DNA from: Acidimicrobiia bacterium
Lineage (GTDB): Bacteria > Actinomycetota > Acidimicrobiia > Spongiisociales > SHLN01
NCBI GenBank assembly: GCA_030624805.1
Contig: JAUXJL010000110.1
Coordinates: forward strand, 1-6,858
Reading direction: 5' to 3'
DNA: 6,858 nucleotides
A program made the position numbers and the translations under genes. Below are positions 1 to 6,706 of the stretch, piece by piece. Every line of letters begins with the position of its first letter. Position 1 is the first letter of the stretch. The notes beneath the pieces are model-generated. The model made no database searches and had not been told where the DNA came from. It saw only the letters and a program-made list of their open reading frames with translations.

Positions 1-261
1 CACCGTGTCGTCGATGCATCGATCAGCGATCACCACCACGCGGACCTGGGCTACCGGGTACTCCTGGGCCGCCAGGTCTCCCAGCAACGAACCAACGACC
101 GCTCCCTCATTATGAGCCGGTATGACAACCCGCACATTGCGCCGGCGCGGGCCGCGCCGAAGGTTGGGTTGGTCTGGCAACCCCCACAGGGCCACGAGCA
201 GGTTGTAGCCGGCCAGGACAACCACGAGGATCTGGGAAACGAGGAGAAGGATGCGTAACAT
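1..261 (-). CDS. Membrane-anchored family 2 glycosyltransferase, N-terminal part (runs off left edge)
   Basis: Reading the minus strand from the ATG at 261 gives 87 uninterrupted codons to the window edge. Residues about 4-27 form one hydrophobic segment (LLLVSQILVVVLAGYNLLVAL), which looks like an N-terminal membrane helix. A basic stretch (RRGPRRR) follows, and then the start of a GT-A fold: VRVVIPAHNEGAVVGSLL, a QEYP turn and VVVIADRCIDDT. These match the first beta strand and the nucleotide-binding strand of processive or membrane GT2 enzymes, where the usual form is VVADNCTDDT. The DxD motif and the acceptor region lie outside the window, so the sugar and product cannot be named. It is divergent from the epimerase gene, with 29 bp between the two starts and no clear Shine-Dalgarno sequence. 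The family call is secure; the specificity is unknown. Confidence 0.85.
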   Translation of the reverse strand, partial: MLRILLLVSQILVVVLAGYNLLVALWGLPDQPNLRRGPRRRNVRVVIPAHNEGAVVGSLLGDLAAQEYPVAQVRVVVIADRCIDDTV

Positions 262-290
262 CGCAGCCCGCAGGCTACCCGGGACTCTCA

Positions 291-1385
291 ATGTCCAACT
301 CGCACTCAATCGTCGTCGCCCTCGGTACCCGCCCCGAAATCATCAAGCTGGCCCCCATCATCCGCTTGCTCGGAGAACGAGCCAGAGTCGTTCACACCGG
401 ACAGCACTATGACGCCGGCCTTTCGAAAGTGTTCTTCGATGCCTTTGGGCTTCCCGAACCCTCCCATCGCATCGAGATCGGCGGCGAGACGCGGGCAACG
501 CAGATCGGAGACACAACCCGGCGGATCGGAGAGCACCTGGCGGACAGGCCGGCTTCGGCGGTTGTCGTCCAGGGTGACACGAACACGACGGCCGGAGCCG
601 CATTGGCCGCCAACGCCACCGAGACACCCCTCGTGCACATCGAAGCAGGGCTGCGGTCATTCGACCGAGATATGCCGGAAGAGCACAACCGCATACTCAC
701 CGACATGCTCTCGGATCTGTGCTGTGCTCCGACTGAAGTAAGCCGGACCAACCTGCTGGAGAGCGGGATCCCCGCCGAGCGCATCGCAGTGACCGGCAAC
801 ACTGTGGTGGAAGCCGTCCGAACTCTCCTTCCGAAGAATCGAGCCGAGTTCCTGGATCGTCACGCGGTCACCCCCGGCGGCTACGTGCTGGCCACTTTCC
901 ACCGTCCCGAAAACGTCGACGACCCCGAGACCCTTGGCGTAATCCTCGATGAGCTGGCTGCCGTCGCACTTCCGACCATCCTGCCACTGCACCCGCGCAC
1001 CCGCCAACGCATCGAGTCATTTGGCCTTCGTGCTCAACTGGGGCGTCTTCAGGTGGTGGAACCTGTCGGGTTCCAGGAGTTCTTGGCCCTCTCAGCCGAG
1101 TGTGCCGCGCTCGTGAGCGACTCAGGTGGCGTGCAGGAAGAGGTCAGCGTCCTGAAACGGCCGGTACTCGTGGTCCGTCGATCCACCGAACGGCCGGAGG
1201 TCCTGGGAACGTTCGCCGAGATCGTCCTGCCGGGCCCCGATATCAGCCGCGTGGTCGGCGAGTGGATCTCCGACCTGGCTGCAGTCCACGATCGGCTGGC
1301 CGGAATCCCGAGCCCGTACGGCGACGGAGATGCGGCCGAACTATCAGTTGTCGCAATCGACGGATTGTTGAGCAGTTCCCCGTAG
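291..1385 (+). CDS. wecB: UDP-N-acetylglucosamine 2-epimerase (non-hydrolysing)
   Basis: This cytoplasmic enzyme interconverts UDP-GlcNAc and UDP-ManNAc, the donor of ManNAc for enterobacterial common antigen, capsules and teichoic-acid linkage units. The 364 residues match the family's usual length. The hallmark motifs appear in order: GTRPEIIKLAP (12-22), HTGQHYD (35-41), QGDTNTT (94-100), HIEAGLRS (116-123), PEEHNR (129-134), TGNTVVEA (168-175), FHRPENVD (203-210), LHPRTR (233-238), SDSGGVQEE (276-284) and RRSTERPEV (296-304). Residues D96, E118, E131 and H204 line up with the acidic and histidine residues known to matter in E. coli WecB, so the enzyme looks intact. The ATG at 291 is the only sensible start, because the first motif begins at residue 12. 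No strong ribosome-binding site precedes it, so a leaderless transcript is possible. No UDP-ManNAc dehydrogenase gene is visible here. The name mnaA would suit equally well. Confidence 0.96.
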   Translation: MSNSHSIVVALGTRPEIIKLAPIIRLLGERARVVHTGQHYDAGLSKVFFDAFGLPEPSHRIEIGGETRATQIGDTTRRIGEHLADRPASAVVVQGDTNTTAGAALAANATETPLVHIEAGLRSFDRDMPEEHNRILTDMLSDLCCAPTEVSRTNLLESGIPAERIAVTGNTVVEAVRTLLPKNRAEFLDRHAVTPGGYVLATFHRPENVDDPETLGVILDELAAVALPTILPLHPRTRQRIESFGLRAQLGRLQVVEPVGFQEFLALSAECAALVSDSGGVQEEVSVLKRPVLVVRRSTERPEVLGTFAEIVLPGPDISRVVGEWISDLAAVHDRLAGIPSPYGDGDAAELSVVAIDGLLSSSP

Positions 1386-1476
1386 CTCCTCCAGCCGTCG
1401 GGCCTGTTTACCATGAGCGTCACGCAAGGGAGCCCGACATCGAGACGCCGGCCGGAAGCATGAAGGACCACCACTA
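1386..1476 (+). other. Intergenic gap between epimerase and 523-residue gene, with a ribosome-binding site
   Basis: This 91-bp spacer holds a good Shine-Dalgarno sequence, GAAGGA at 1462-1467, nine bases before the ATG at 1477. It is the clearest ribosome-binding site in the window. A 7-bp inverted repeat (GTCGGGC at 1397-1403, GCCCGAC at 1432-1438) has a 28-base loop and no T-run, so it is not a convincing terminator. The spacing allows either read-through from the epimerase gene or a separate promoter; I see no clear promoter motif. Confidence 0.5.
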
Positions 1477-3048
1477 ATGCGAATCGCCTACGTTGCCTCG
1501 ATAATCCCGCGCCGTCGCGAGCTTGCCTCGGGCCCGATTGACGCCGAGTGGATTGTCGACGAGCGGGGACAGAATGAAGTGGTCGTGTTCGTGGACTATG
1601 AGAGCGATGGGACCGACCTCCTCCGCCAGGCCGGCATTCCCATACATGTGTCACCGAAACGCACCGTGCTGCTCGCCGAAGGCCAGTACGAAACATCCGA
1701 CCAGCTACAAGCTCGGATACTGCTCCAGCTCCACATCGACACGCCGTTTGACGTCGTCCTGTATGACTCGGCCCACAGTACCGACTGGGCGTGGCATCAG
1801 CCGCGGTTAGCTTCCATCCCGCGCGGTATTGCGCTCGGAGCAGGGCCGATCCGCGACCTCCGACTCGTCAGCGCGGCACCTGAGTTGTTCGCACGCCACG
1901 GACGCACCCTGTGGTCGCTGACGGGTACGTTGGCGTCGGCCGATTTCCTTTTGAGCGACGTCGGAGCCGACGCCTACGGCCTCGACCCCACCCGACTGCC
2001 GCCCCGCTACTCGTTGTACCCGCTCCCAACGACGCCACCGCCGAGCGGACCGGCCGCCATGGTCGCGCTGGTGGCGCTGAGCGAGAGCCCAACCGGGCTC
2101 GCCTCACTGGTTGAGCGGGGAATTGGCCGGGTAGAAACCGACGACAACACCCTTGTGGCCGTCATCCATCCGGACATAGCGATCGGGGTTGAGACCACCC
2201 GCGACATCGTCCTCGCCGGACTCCCGGCAGGCCTCCGCGACAGGATCCGAATTGCTGAGCCTTCCAGCGATGGCGTAGCCGAGGGCCTCCTGGCCCAAGC
2301 CGACGTAGTGGTAGCGGCTCGAGTTTCTGACCTGGCCGTGCGAGCGGTTTCCGACGCGGCTGCCAAGGTGGGCAGCATTGTGTTGGACGGGCCCACATTT
2401 GATGCTCCGCGGTTCTCCGAAGCCACCCTGAGCAAGGCTCCCAACGAGAACCCGGTTCTCATTGCCGTGGACGGACCACTTGACGAGCTGGTGCCAGTGG
2501 TCGATCGTCTGGTCGGCGAGTCAGCCGCAGTGGTGCTCCACACCAACCAGGGATCGTGGTCGGCACGGCGACTCTGGAAACTGCCGGGGTCTGCGCGCGG
2601 CGGGCTGATCATGGTCTGTGAGCCCGGCCCTTATCACGGTGAACCCAGACCGGGCCGGCCGGTCTTCGACCTTCTCGGCTTCAATACCGAGTCGTGGCCC
2701 TCGATCCGCCGGATGATGGGGAGCGATGCCACGCTGCAAGACGTGGTCGAAAGTGCCGGCAGCTTGGCCAACGTACATCGGGTCAACCTGCTGGCGGTAC
2801 CGGTTGCCGGCTTTGCTCGTGGCAGGTTCAGCCACTCCCATCATGCACCCGCTTGGATCACAGATACCGGTTCACTCCCCCAGCCGGTTGTTGCATCGGG
2901 CGAGGACTCCGGATCTTCAGCCGCCGGGGCCGGCCCGGACGCAGACGTCAAACAGTGGGCTGAGAGCCATGGCTTTCGGGACCGCATCCGTCTGGCACTG
3001 CCATGGAAATGGGGCCTGCTCAACCGGGCGATGCGAGACCGTTGGTGA
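1477..3048 (+). CDS. Uncharacterised GT-B-like protein of polysaccharide cluster
   Basis: I do not recognise a named family. The 523-residue product starts MRIAYVASIIPRR, a strand-loop pattern like the N-terminal Rossmann domain of GT-B glycosyltransferases. Further matches to that fold are FDVVLYDSAHS at 91-101, ADFLLSDVGADAYGLD at 155-170 (where GT4 enzymes have their domain-ending strand) and LLAQADVVVAAR at 271-282 followed by an alanine-rich helix (GT4 'adv.v.ps..e' region). No clear GT4 E-x7-E motif is seen, so activity is uncertain. Residues 330-465 look like a further alpha/beta region that I cannot assign. A Ser/Gly/Ala/Pro-rich linker (about 466-490) leads to a basic, Trp-rich tail (RIRLALPWKWGLLNRAMRDRW) that could sit on the membrane. 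There are no transmembrane helices or signal peptide. The ATG at 1477 has a good Shine-Dalgarno sequence. The stop overlaps the next gene's probable start as GTGA, suggesting coupled translation and perhaps a complex. A glycosyltransferase role is inference. Confidence 0.8.
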   Translation: MRIAYVASIIPRRRELASGPIDAEWIVDERGQNEVVVFVDYESDGTDLLRQAGIPIHVSPKRTVLLAEGQYETSDQLQARILLQLHIDTPFDVVLYDSAHSTDWAWHQPRLASIPRGIALGAGPIRDLRLVSAAPELFARHGRTLWSLTGTLASADFLLSDVGADAYGLDPTRLPPRYSLYPLPTTPPPSGPAAMVALVALSESPTGLASLVERGIGRVETDDNTLVAVIHPDIAIGVETTRDIVLAGLPAGLRDRIRIAEPSSDGVAEGLLAQADVVVAARVSDLAVRAVSDAAAKVGSIVLDGPTFDAPRFSEATLSKAPNENPVLIAVDGPLDELVPVVDRLVGESAAVVLHTNQGSWSARRLWKLPGSARGGLIMVCEPGPYHGEPRPGRPVFDLLGFNTESWPSIRRMMGSDATLQDVVESAGSLANVHRVNLLAVPVAGFARGRFSHSHHAPAWITDTGSLPQPVVASGEDSGSSAAGAGPDADVKQWAESHGFRDRIRLALPWKWGLLNRAMRDRW

Positions 3049-4898
3049 ACGACTGGCCGGTCGTTTCGATCATCATCGGCGGCGATGGGTCAACCCCGGC
3101 TGCCCGACACACCGCTGCGTCGGTTGAGAGCAGCGATTATCCGGGCGTCGTGCAGATCGTAACGGGGCATGTCGACGAGGGCGGCTCTCCGGCCGAAATT
3201 GCCAACGGCCATGCCGGGGAAGCCAACGGCAGCTACCTGATGATGCTCGTACCTGGTGTGACGCTCGACCCACGCTGTCTTCGGTATGCCGTCGAGCGAG
3301 CTGAGGCCGACCCTTCGAACGTGGCGGTCGCGCTCCAGTGGCGTGCACATGACGGCAGGGTTGTTGAAGCCGGAAGCCATCTGGCCGCCGCAGACGAGAT
3401 CACACCGCTGTTTCGGGGTGGAGCCCTGCCAAACTGGCTCCTCCGAGGACCGTACCGAACTCACGTGAGCTCTATCGGCTCTTTGCTCATACGAGCCCAG
3501 CAGTTCTTCGTCGCCGGGGGGTTCAACCTCGAGTTGGACGGCTCCCCCTATCAGGCCGCCCACCTTGCTCTCAGTCTTACGGCAGGCGGAGGCCACATCG
3601 AGGTCGAAACCCGCGCCGTGGCGTTCGTGCCGCCCCACCCACCAGAGCCGGTTTCGGGCACCGAGCTCGCCCTGGGCCGGAACCGGCTGCAGGCCGACTT
3701 CGCCGACAGCCTCAACCAGCTCCATTTTCAGTCTTCCATCGACTCGGACTTGAGCGTGCTCCTCAACCGGCAAGATGGGAGCCGGGTGTTGTGGACCGCC
3801 ACGCATATCCCCGATTCTTCACGATCCGGGGTCGACGCCCGCCATCTCGAGATGATCGGGGCACTGATGAGCCAGGGACGCCAGGTGGTCGTATGGGCCA
3901 CCCACACTGATGGAACCGACAGCAAAGAGCTCGAGGCCATGGGGGTGCGGTGGGTGGCTCAGCCGCAGTCCGGACGCTGGGATCTCCGTCCACCCACACA
4001 GGAGCATCCGTGGCTCCAGGAGCTGATCAGACAGCTCGACTGGGACACCGTCGTGATTTCCGACCGTTCCCTCGGAACCCGGATCACACAGATGGTACGT
4101 AAACTCTCGCCCGACACCGCGGTCGTCCTTGACCTTGGTACGGTGCGATTCTCCACTGCTCACGAGGACGGCGATCAGGACGGTGCCAGCGCCGTGCCGG
4201 ACATCCTCGAAGTGGGAGCGGCCGAAGGGGTTGTGGTTGCCACCGGTCCGGATGCGGATGTCTTGCGGCGCCTGAATCCTGAAGTGCCCGTCACAGCCTT
4301 CGTCGCCCTCGGCACCGGTGAGGTTGGCAGACCACCACCGGATGGCTCACTTCTGTTCATCGGCAACCTTCTCCATCGCCCAAATACGCAAGCCATCGAG
4401 TGGTGGATCGATGAGATCGCAAGCCGGGTTGAGGCCCAAATGGGTCGTTCGTTATCGATGCGGATAGTCGGCAATGGCGCGGCCGCCTACCGGAGTGTGT
4501 GGAACCACCCCACCAGAATCGAGGTTGGCGGCTGGCAACCGAGCTTGTCAGAAGAACTGGGGGCGGCCCGACTGCTGGTTGTGCCGCTTCCCTATGCGAC
4601 TGGAACCGGTGGCCGCATCGCGACGGCGTTGTCACATGGACTACCGGTGGTGGTATCCACCCCGGCGGCTGCCATGCTCGCTCCCAGCCTGACAGATCTC
4701 GTGCGGGTGGGCACAACTGCCGACGAGCTGGCCGGCCACATCGCTGAGCTCATGGGTGACGATTCGGCCTGGGAGGCCGCCGTCGAAAGACTCGCAGAAG
4801 TCGACTTCGGAGCACTCAGACAAGCACAAACTGAGAAATTCGGAAGCTGGCTGGAGGCGCTCCCGACCGCACCCCGGAAGGCGGCGCTGGCCCGCTAA
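3045..4898 (+). CDS. Two-domain glycosyltransferase: degenerate GT2-like domain fused to GT4-like domain
   Basis: From the GTG at 3045 the product is 617 residues. Residues 6-200 follow the GT2 fold: VVSIIIGGDGS (6-16), SSDYPGVVQIV (29-39), GEANGSYLMMLVPGVTLDP (58-76), DGRVVEAGSHL (103-113) and SIGSLLIRAQQFFVAGGF (143-160). Residues 246-610 follow a GT4-like GT-B fold: RVLWTATHIPDSSRSGVDAR (247-266), a middle Rossmann region, LLFIGNLLHRPNTQAIEWW (436-454), MRIVG (472-476), and a sugar-nucleotide site region with GTGGRIATALSHGLPVVVST (520-539). The GT4 half resembles enzymes of O-antigen and rhamnan clusters. In the GT2 half the usual 'VDNGSTDG' strand reads IVTGHVDEGG and the DxD position reads MLVPGV, so its metal and nucleotide aspartates seem lost. 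I chose the GTG because it overlaps the upstream TGA as GTGA and begins just before the first beta strand. An ATG at 3003 would add 14 residues with a 46-bp overlap. Neither start has a clear Shine-Dalgarno sequence. Linkage and donor are unknown. Confidence 0.85.
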   Translation: MNDWPVVSIIIGGDGSTPAARHTAASVESSDYPGVVQIVTGHVDEGGSPAEIANGHAGEANGSYLMMLVPGVTLDPRCLRYAVERAEADPSNVAVALQWRAHDGRVVEAGSHLAAADEITPLFRGGALPNWLLRGPYRTHVSSIGSLLIRAQQFFVAGGFNLELDGSPYQAAHLALSLTAGGGHIEVETRAVAFVPPHPPEPVSGTELALGRNRLQADFADSLNQLHFQSSIDSDLSVLLNRQDGSRVLWTATHIPDSSRSGVDARHLEMIGALMSQGRQVVVWATHTDGTDSKELEAMGVRWVAQPQSGRWDLRPPTQEHPWLQELIRQLDWDTVVISDRSLGTRITQMVRKLSPDTAVVLDLGTVRFSTAHEDGDQDGASAVPDILEVGAAEGVVVATGPDADVLRRLNPEVPVTAFVALGTGEVGRPPPDGSLLFIGNLLHRPNTQAIEWWIDEIASRVEAQMGRSLSMRIVGNGAAAYRSVWNHPTRIEVGGWQPSLSEELGAARLLVVPLPYATGTGGRIATALSHGLPVVVSTPAAAMLAPSLTDLVRVGTTADELAGHIAELMGDDSAWEAAVERLAEVDFGALRQAQTEKFGSWLEALPTAPRKAALAR

Positions 4899-5632
4899 CC
4901 AGAGGCCTCGTAGCCGTCGAGCACCTCGGCGGCAGCACCAAGCATCTTGATCTGGCCGTGGTCGAGCCACAGCGCCCGGGTTGACAACTCTCTGAGCAGC
5001 GGAATCGAGTGCGAAACAATCACTACCGCCGCTCCGCCGGCAATGAGCTCGTTCATACGCAGCTGAGACTTGGCCCGAAACGCTTTGTCTCCAACCGACA
5101 GCACCTCGTCAACCACGAGCACCTCCGGATCAATGTCGGTTGCAACACTGAAGGCAAGCCGAGCCATCATGCCGGAGGAAAAGGTGCGGGTGGGGACGTC
5201 GACGAACTCCTCGACACCTGCCCATTCAACGATGGCGGAGACTCGCTCGCGTATGAGCCGGGGATCTCGCCCAAGCAGCGCGCCGTACAGAATGATGTTC
5301 TCCCGGGCCGTCAGTTCGGGGTTCATGCCGGATCCGAGCTCGATCATCGGCGCCACTTGGCCACGCACGAGCACCCGGCCGTCGGTGGGCGGCAAGACCC
5401 GGGCAATCACCTTCATGAGGGTTGACTTCCCTGCCCCGTTTGGGCCGACCACTCCGAATATTTCGCCCTTGTTGACCGAGAAGGTCACACCATCGAGCGC
5501 TTGAATCGATTCCATCTTTTGCTGCCGTCGCAACGTTCGGAAGGCGGCTTCCTTGATGGTGCCGACGTTCGAGCGATCAACCCGGTAGCGGAGCGACACG
5601 TCCAGAACCTCGATGGGAGGGGAAACGATCAC
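4895..5632 (-). CDS. wzt: Polysaccharide ABC exporter, ATP-binding subunit (Wzt/TagH type)
   Basis: This 245-residue cytoplasmic ATPase would power export of a lipid-linked glycan through its partner permease. Motifs: aromatic Y16 region, Walker A GPNGAGKST (63-71), the family-typical ELGSGMNPELTARENI (98-113), signature FSSGMMARL (151-159), Walker B VLVVDE (171-176), D-loop SVGD (179-182) and H-loop histidine 208. The FSSGM signature and GxGxxPELTxREN stretch are characteristic of Wzt, TagH and RfbE rather than of uptake importers. It ends soon after the nucleotide-binding domain, so it lacks the C-terminal carbohydrate-binding domain of long Wzt proteins that read a modified chain end. The start is a GTG at 5632 overlapping the permease stop as GTGA. 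Its stop codon overlaps the stop of the convergent glycosyltransferase gene. The transported polymer cannot be told from the sequence; tagH would be an alternative name. Confidence 0.93.
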   Translation of the reverse strand: MIVSPPIEVLDVSLRYRVDRSNVGTIKEAAFRTLRRQQKMESIQALDGVTFSVNKGEIFGVVGPNGAGKSTLMKVIARVLPPTDGRVLVRGQVAPMIELGSGMNPELTARENIILYGALLGRDPRLIRERVSAIVEWAGVEEFVDVPTRTFSSGMMARLAFSVATDIDPEVLVVDEVLSVGDKAFRAKSQLRMNELIAGGAAVVIVSHSIPLLRELSTRALWLDHGQIKMLGAAAEVLDGYEASG

Positions 5633-6471
5633 AGTCGCACCGCCACCCGACGCCAGTTACGCGAGAACACGTACACCCCCAGGACCAGGACAACCACCGC
5701 CGAGCCGAACATCACAGCAATCGTCCAGTTGGGAGGCCGGTCTCCGCCGTACACCCACCAGCGGAAGATCACGAGGTAGGAGTAGACCGGGTTTGCCTTG
5801 ACTATCAGTTCGACTGCCGTTCCCTCGACAAAATCCAGGGTCCAAAAGGTCGGGATCAGGTAATTGAGGAGTTGTGTCACCACCCGGGAGATATCGAGCA
5901 CATCGCGGTAATAGACGGCGGCAGACGCGATCAGTAGCCCGGCGCCGGTGATGAACATCAGCATGAGGATCGCCGGAATAGGGACGAGCACCACCGTCCA
6001 CGGAATCCCCTGGCCGAGCACCAGCTGGAGGATGAACAGCGGTATGAGGCTGAGGACGAAATGACTGGCGGCGGCGACTGAGGCTGCCAGTGAGAATATC
6101 TCCGGGGGTATGTACATCTTGATGAGGATGTTGCGGCTGTTGACGATGGCCGATCCGGCCGCGATCACGCCCTGTGAAAAGTAGGTCGAGAGCAGAATGC
6201 CGGCCGTCAGATAGATCACATACGGCTCGTCGAGAACGCCGCCCCGGCCAAAAATATTGGAGAACACGATCCACAGCACGCCGATCGTGAGCATCGGATT
6301 GAGTATCGTCCACCACACACCGAGCACCGACCGCTTGTAACGAACCGTAAGGTCGCGCGCCACGAGCAGGCGAATCAGGCCCCGGTATCTCCAGAAGTTC
6401 TGGAACTCAGCGACGAGGGGCCGACGCCGAAGATCGGAGTCGTAGTAGACCGTGGATTGGGCTGCCGTCAC
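5629..6471 (-). CDS. wzm: Polysaccharide ABC exporter, permease subunit (Wzm/TagG type)
   Basis: From the GTG at 6471 the product is 280 residues, the usual size for this ABC-2 family. The N-terminal cytoplasmic part carries the hallmark FWRYRGLIRLLVARDLTVRYKRSVLGVWW (26-54), followed by LNPMLTIGVLWIVF and about six membrane segments (roughly 53-74, 84-107, 128-152, 156-183, 197-214, 249-270). The segment YYRDVLDISRVVTQLLNY (187-204) is another family hallmark. With the ATPase encoded immediately downstream by GTGA overlap, it forms the channel that moves a lipid-linked polysaccharide across the cytoplasmic membrane. A longer frame runs up to a GTG at 6636. I rejected it because the added residues are low-complexity (including QCLSNQCLSN), are translated from non-coding tandem repeats whose period is not a multiple of three, and have no counterpart in the family. 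No Shine-Dalgarno sequence precedes 6471. Confidence 0.92.
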   Translation of the reverse strand: MTAAQSTVYYDSDLRRRPLVAEFQNFWRYRGLIRLLVARDLTVRYKRSVLGVWWTILNPMLTIGVLWIVFSNIFGRGGVLDEPYVIYLTAGILLSTYFSQGVIAAGSAIVNSRNILIKMYIPPEIFSLAASVAAASHFVLSLIPLFILQLVLGQGIPWTVVLVPIPAILMLMFITGAGLLIASAAVYYRDVLDISRVVTQLLNYLIPTFWTLDFVEGTAVELIVKANPVYSYLVIFRWWVYGGDRPPNWTIAVMFGSAVVVLVLGVYVFSRNWRRVAVRL

Positions 6472-6477
6472 GGGACG

Positions 6478-6483
6478 GAATGG
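6478..6483 (-). promoter_or_regulatory. Possible -10 element for a leaderless exporter transcript
   Basis: On the minus strand the hexamer TACCAT (TAnnnT pattern) lies eight bases before the chosen GTG at 6471. That spacing would put the transcription start at or next to the start codon, which fits the missing Shine-Dalgarno sequence. No good -35 hexamer is found at the usual distance; the 11-bp repeats occupy that area and could bind an activator. This is a weak match to a short motif and is inference. Confidence 0.2.
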
Positions 6484-6499
6484 TACCCGGGGCCACAGA

Positions 6500-6558
6500 T
6501 TGGAAAGGCATTGGTTGGAAAGGCATTGGCCAGGGCTTGGAAAGGCATTGGTCAGGGC
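6500..6558. repeat. Tandem repeat array with 11-bp period upstream of exporter operon
   Basis: The plus-strand 15-mer TTGGAAAGGCATTGG occurs three times exactly, at 6500-6514, 6515-6529 and 6537-6551. The last two are part of adjacent 22-mers (6515-6536 and 6537-6558) that differ at one base. Each 22-mer splits into two related 11-mers of the form TTGGnnAGGnn, so TTGG recurs at 6515, 6526, 6537 and 6548, exactly 11 bp apart, and also at 6500 and 6511. The array begins 29 bases upstream of the exporter's probable start codon. The periods of 11 and 22 are not multiples of three, so it is unlikely to encode a repeated peptide. Confidence 0.9.
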
Positions 6559-6706
6559 GATGGGAGTCTTCGATATTCCGATCTCGGGACGGCGTGACCC
6601 TGAGGCACGCCGGCAACTCCGCTCAACAAATACCACAATGCGCGGTTTCGGCGGAAGTCACGTCAATGTTCAATGAACCTGTTGAAGCCGGTGCGAGAGG
6701 AGCGCA

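Noticed and set aside
11..22. 12-bp palindrome TCGATGCATCGA
   Set aside because: It lies inside the glycosyltransferase coding sequence over conserved residues (ADRCIDD) and is readily explained by codon choice.
265..276. Imperfect palindrome AGCCCGCAGGCT in the divergent gap
   Set aside because: The arms are only 4 bp in GC-rich sequence and are expected by chance.
1397..1438. 7-bp inverted repeat after the epimerase gene as a terminator
   Set aside because: The 28-base loop and lack of a T-run make a rho-independent terminator unlikely; the arms may match by chance.
3003..3044. ATG at 3003 as start of the fusion glycosyltransferase
   Set aside because: It needs a 46-bp overlap, has no ribosome-binding site and adds a Pro/Gly-rich stretch before the first strand. 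The GTGA overlap at 3045 is more natural, though the ATG is not excluded.
4602..4661. Missing Glu of the GT4 E-x7-E motif (Thr in RIATALSHG) as proof of a dead GT4 domain
   Set aside because: Related GT4-like enzymes with the ALSHGLPVV motif, as I recall them, also lack this Glu, so its absence alone does not show loss of activity.
6472..6636. N-terminal extension of the permease to a GTG at 6636
   Set aside because: The frame is open, but the extra 55 residues are translated from the 11-bp repeats and low-complexity sequence and do not resemble the family. The 6471 start gives a normal length and N-terminus.
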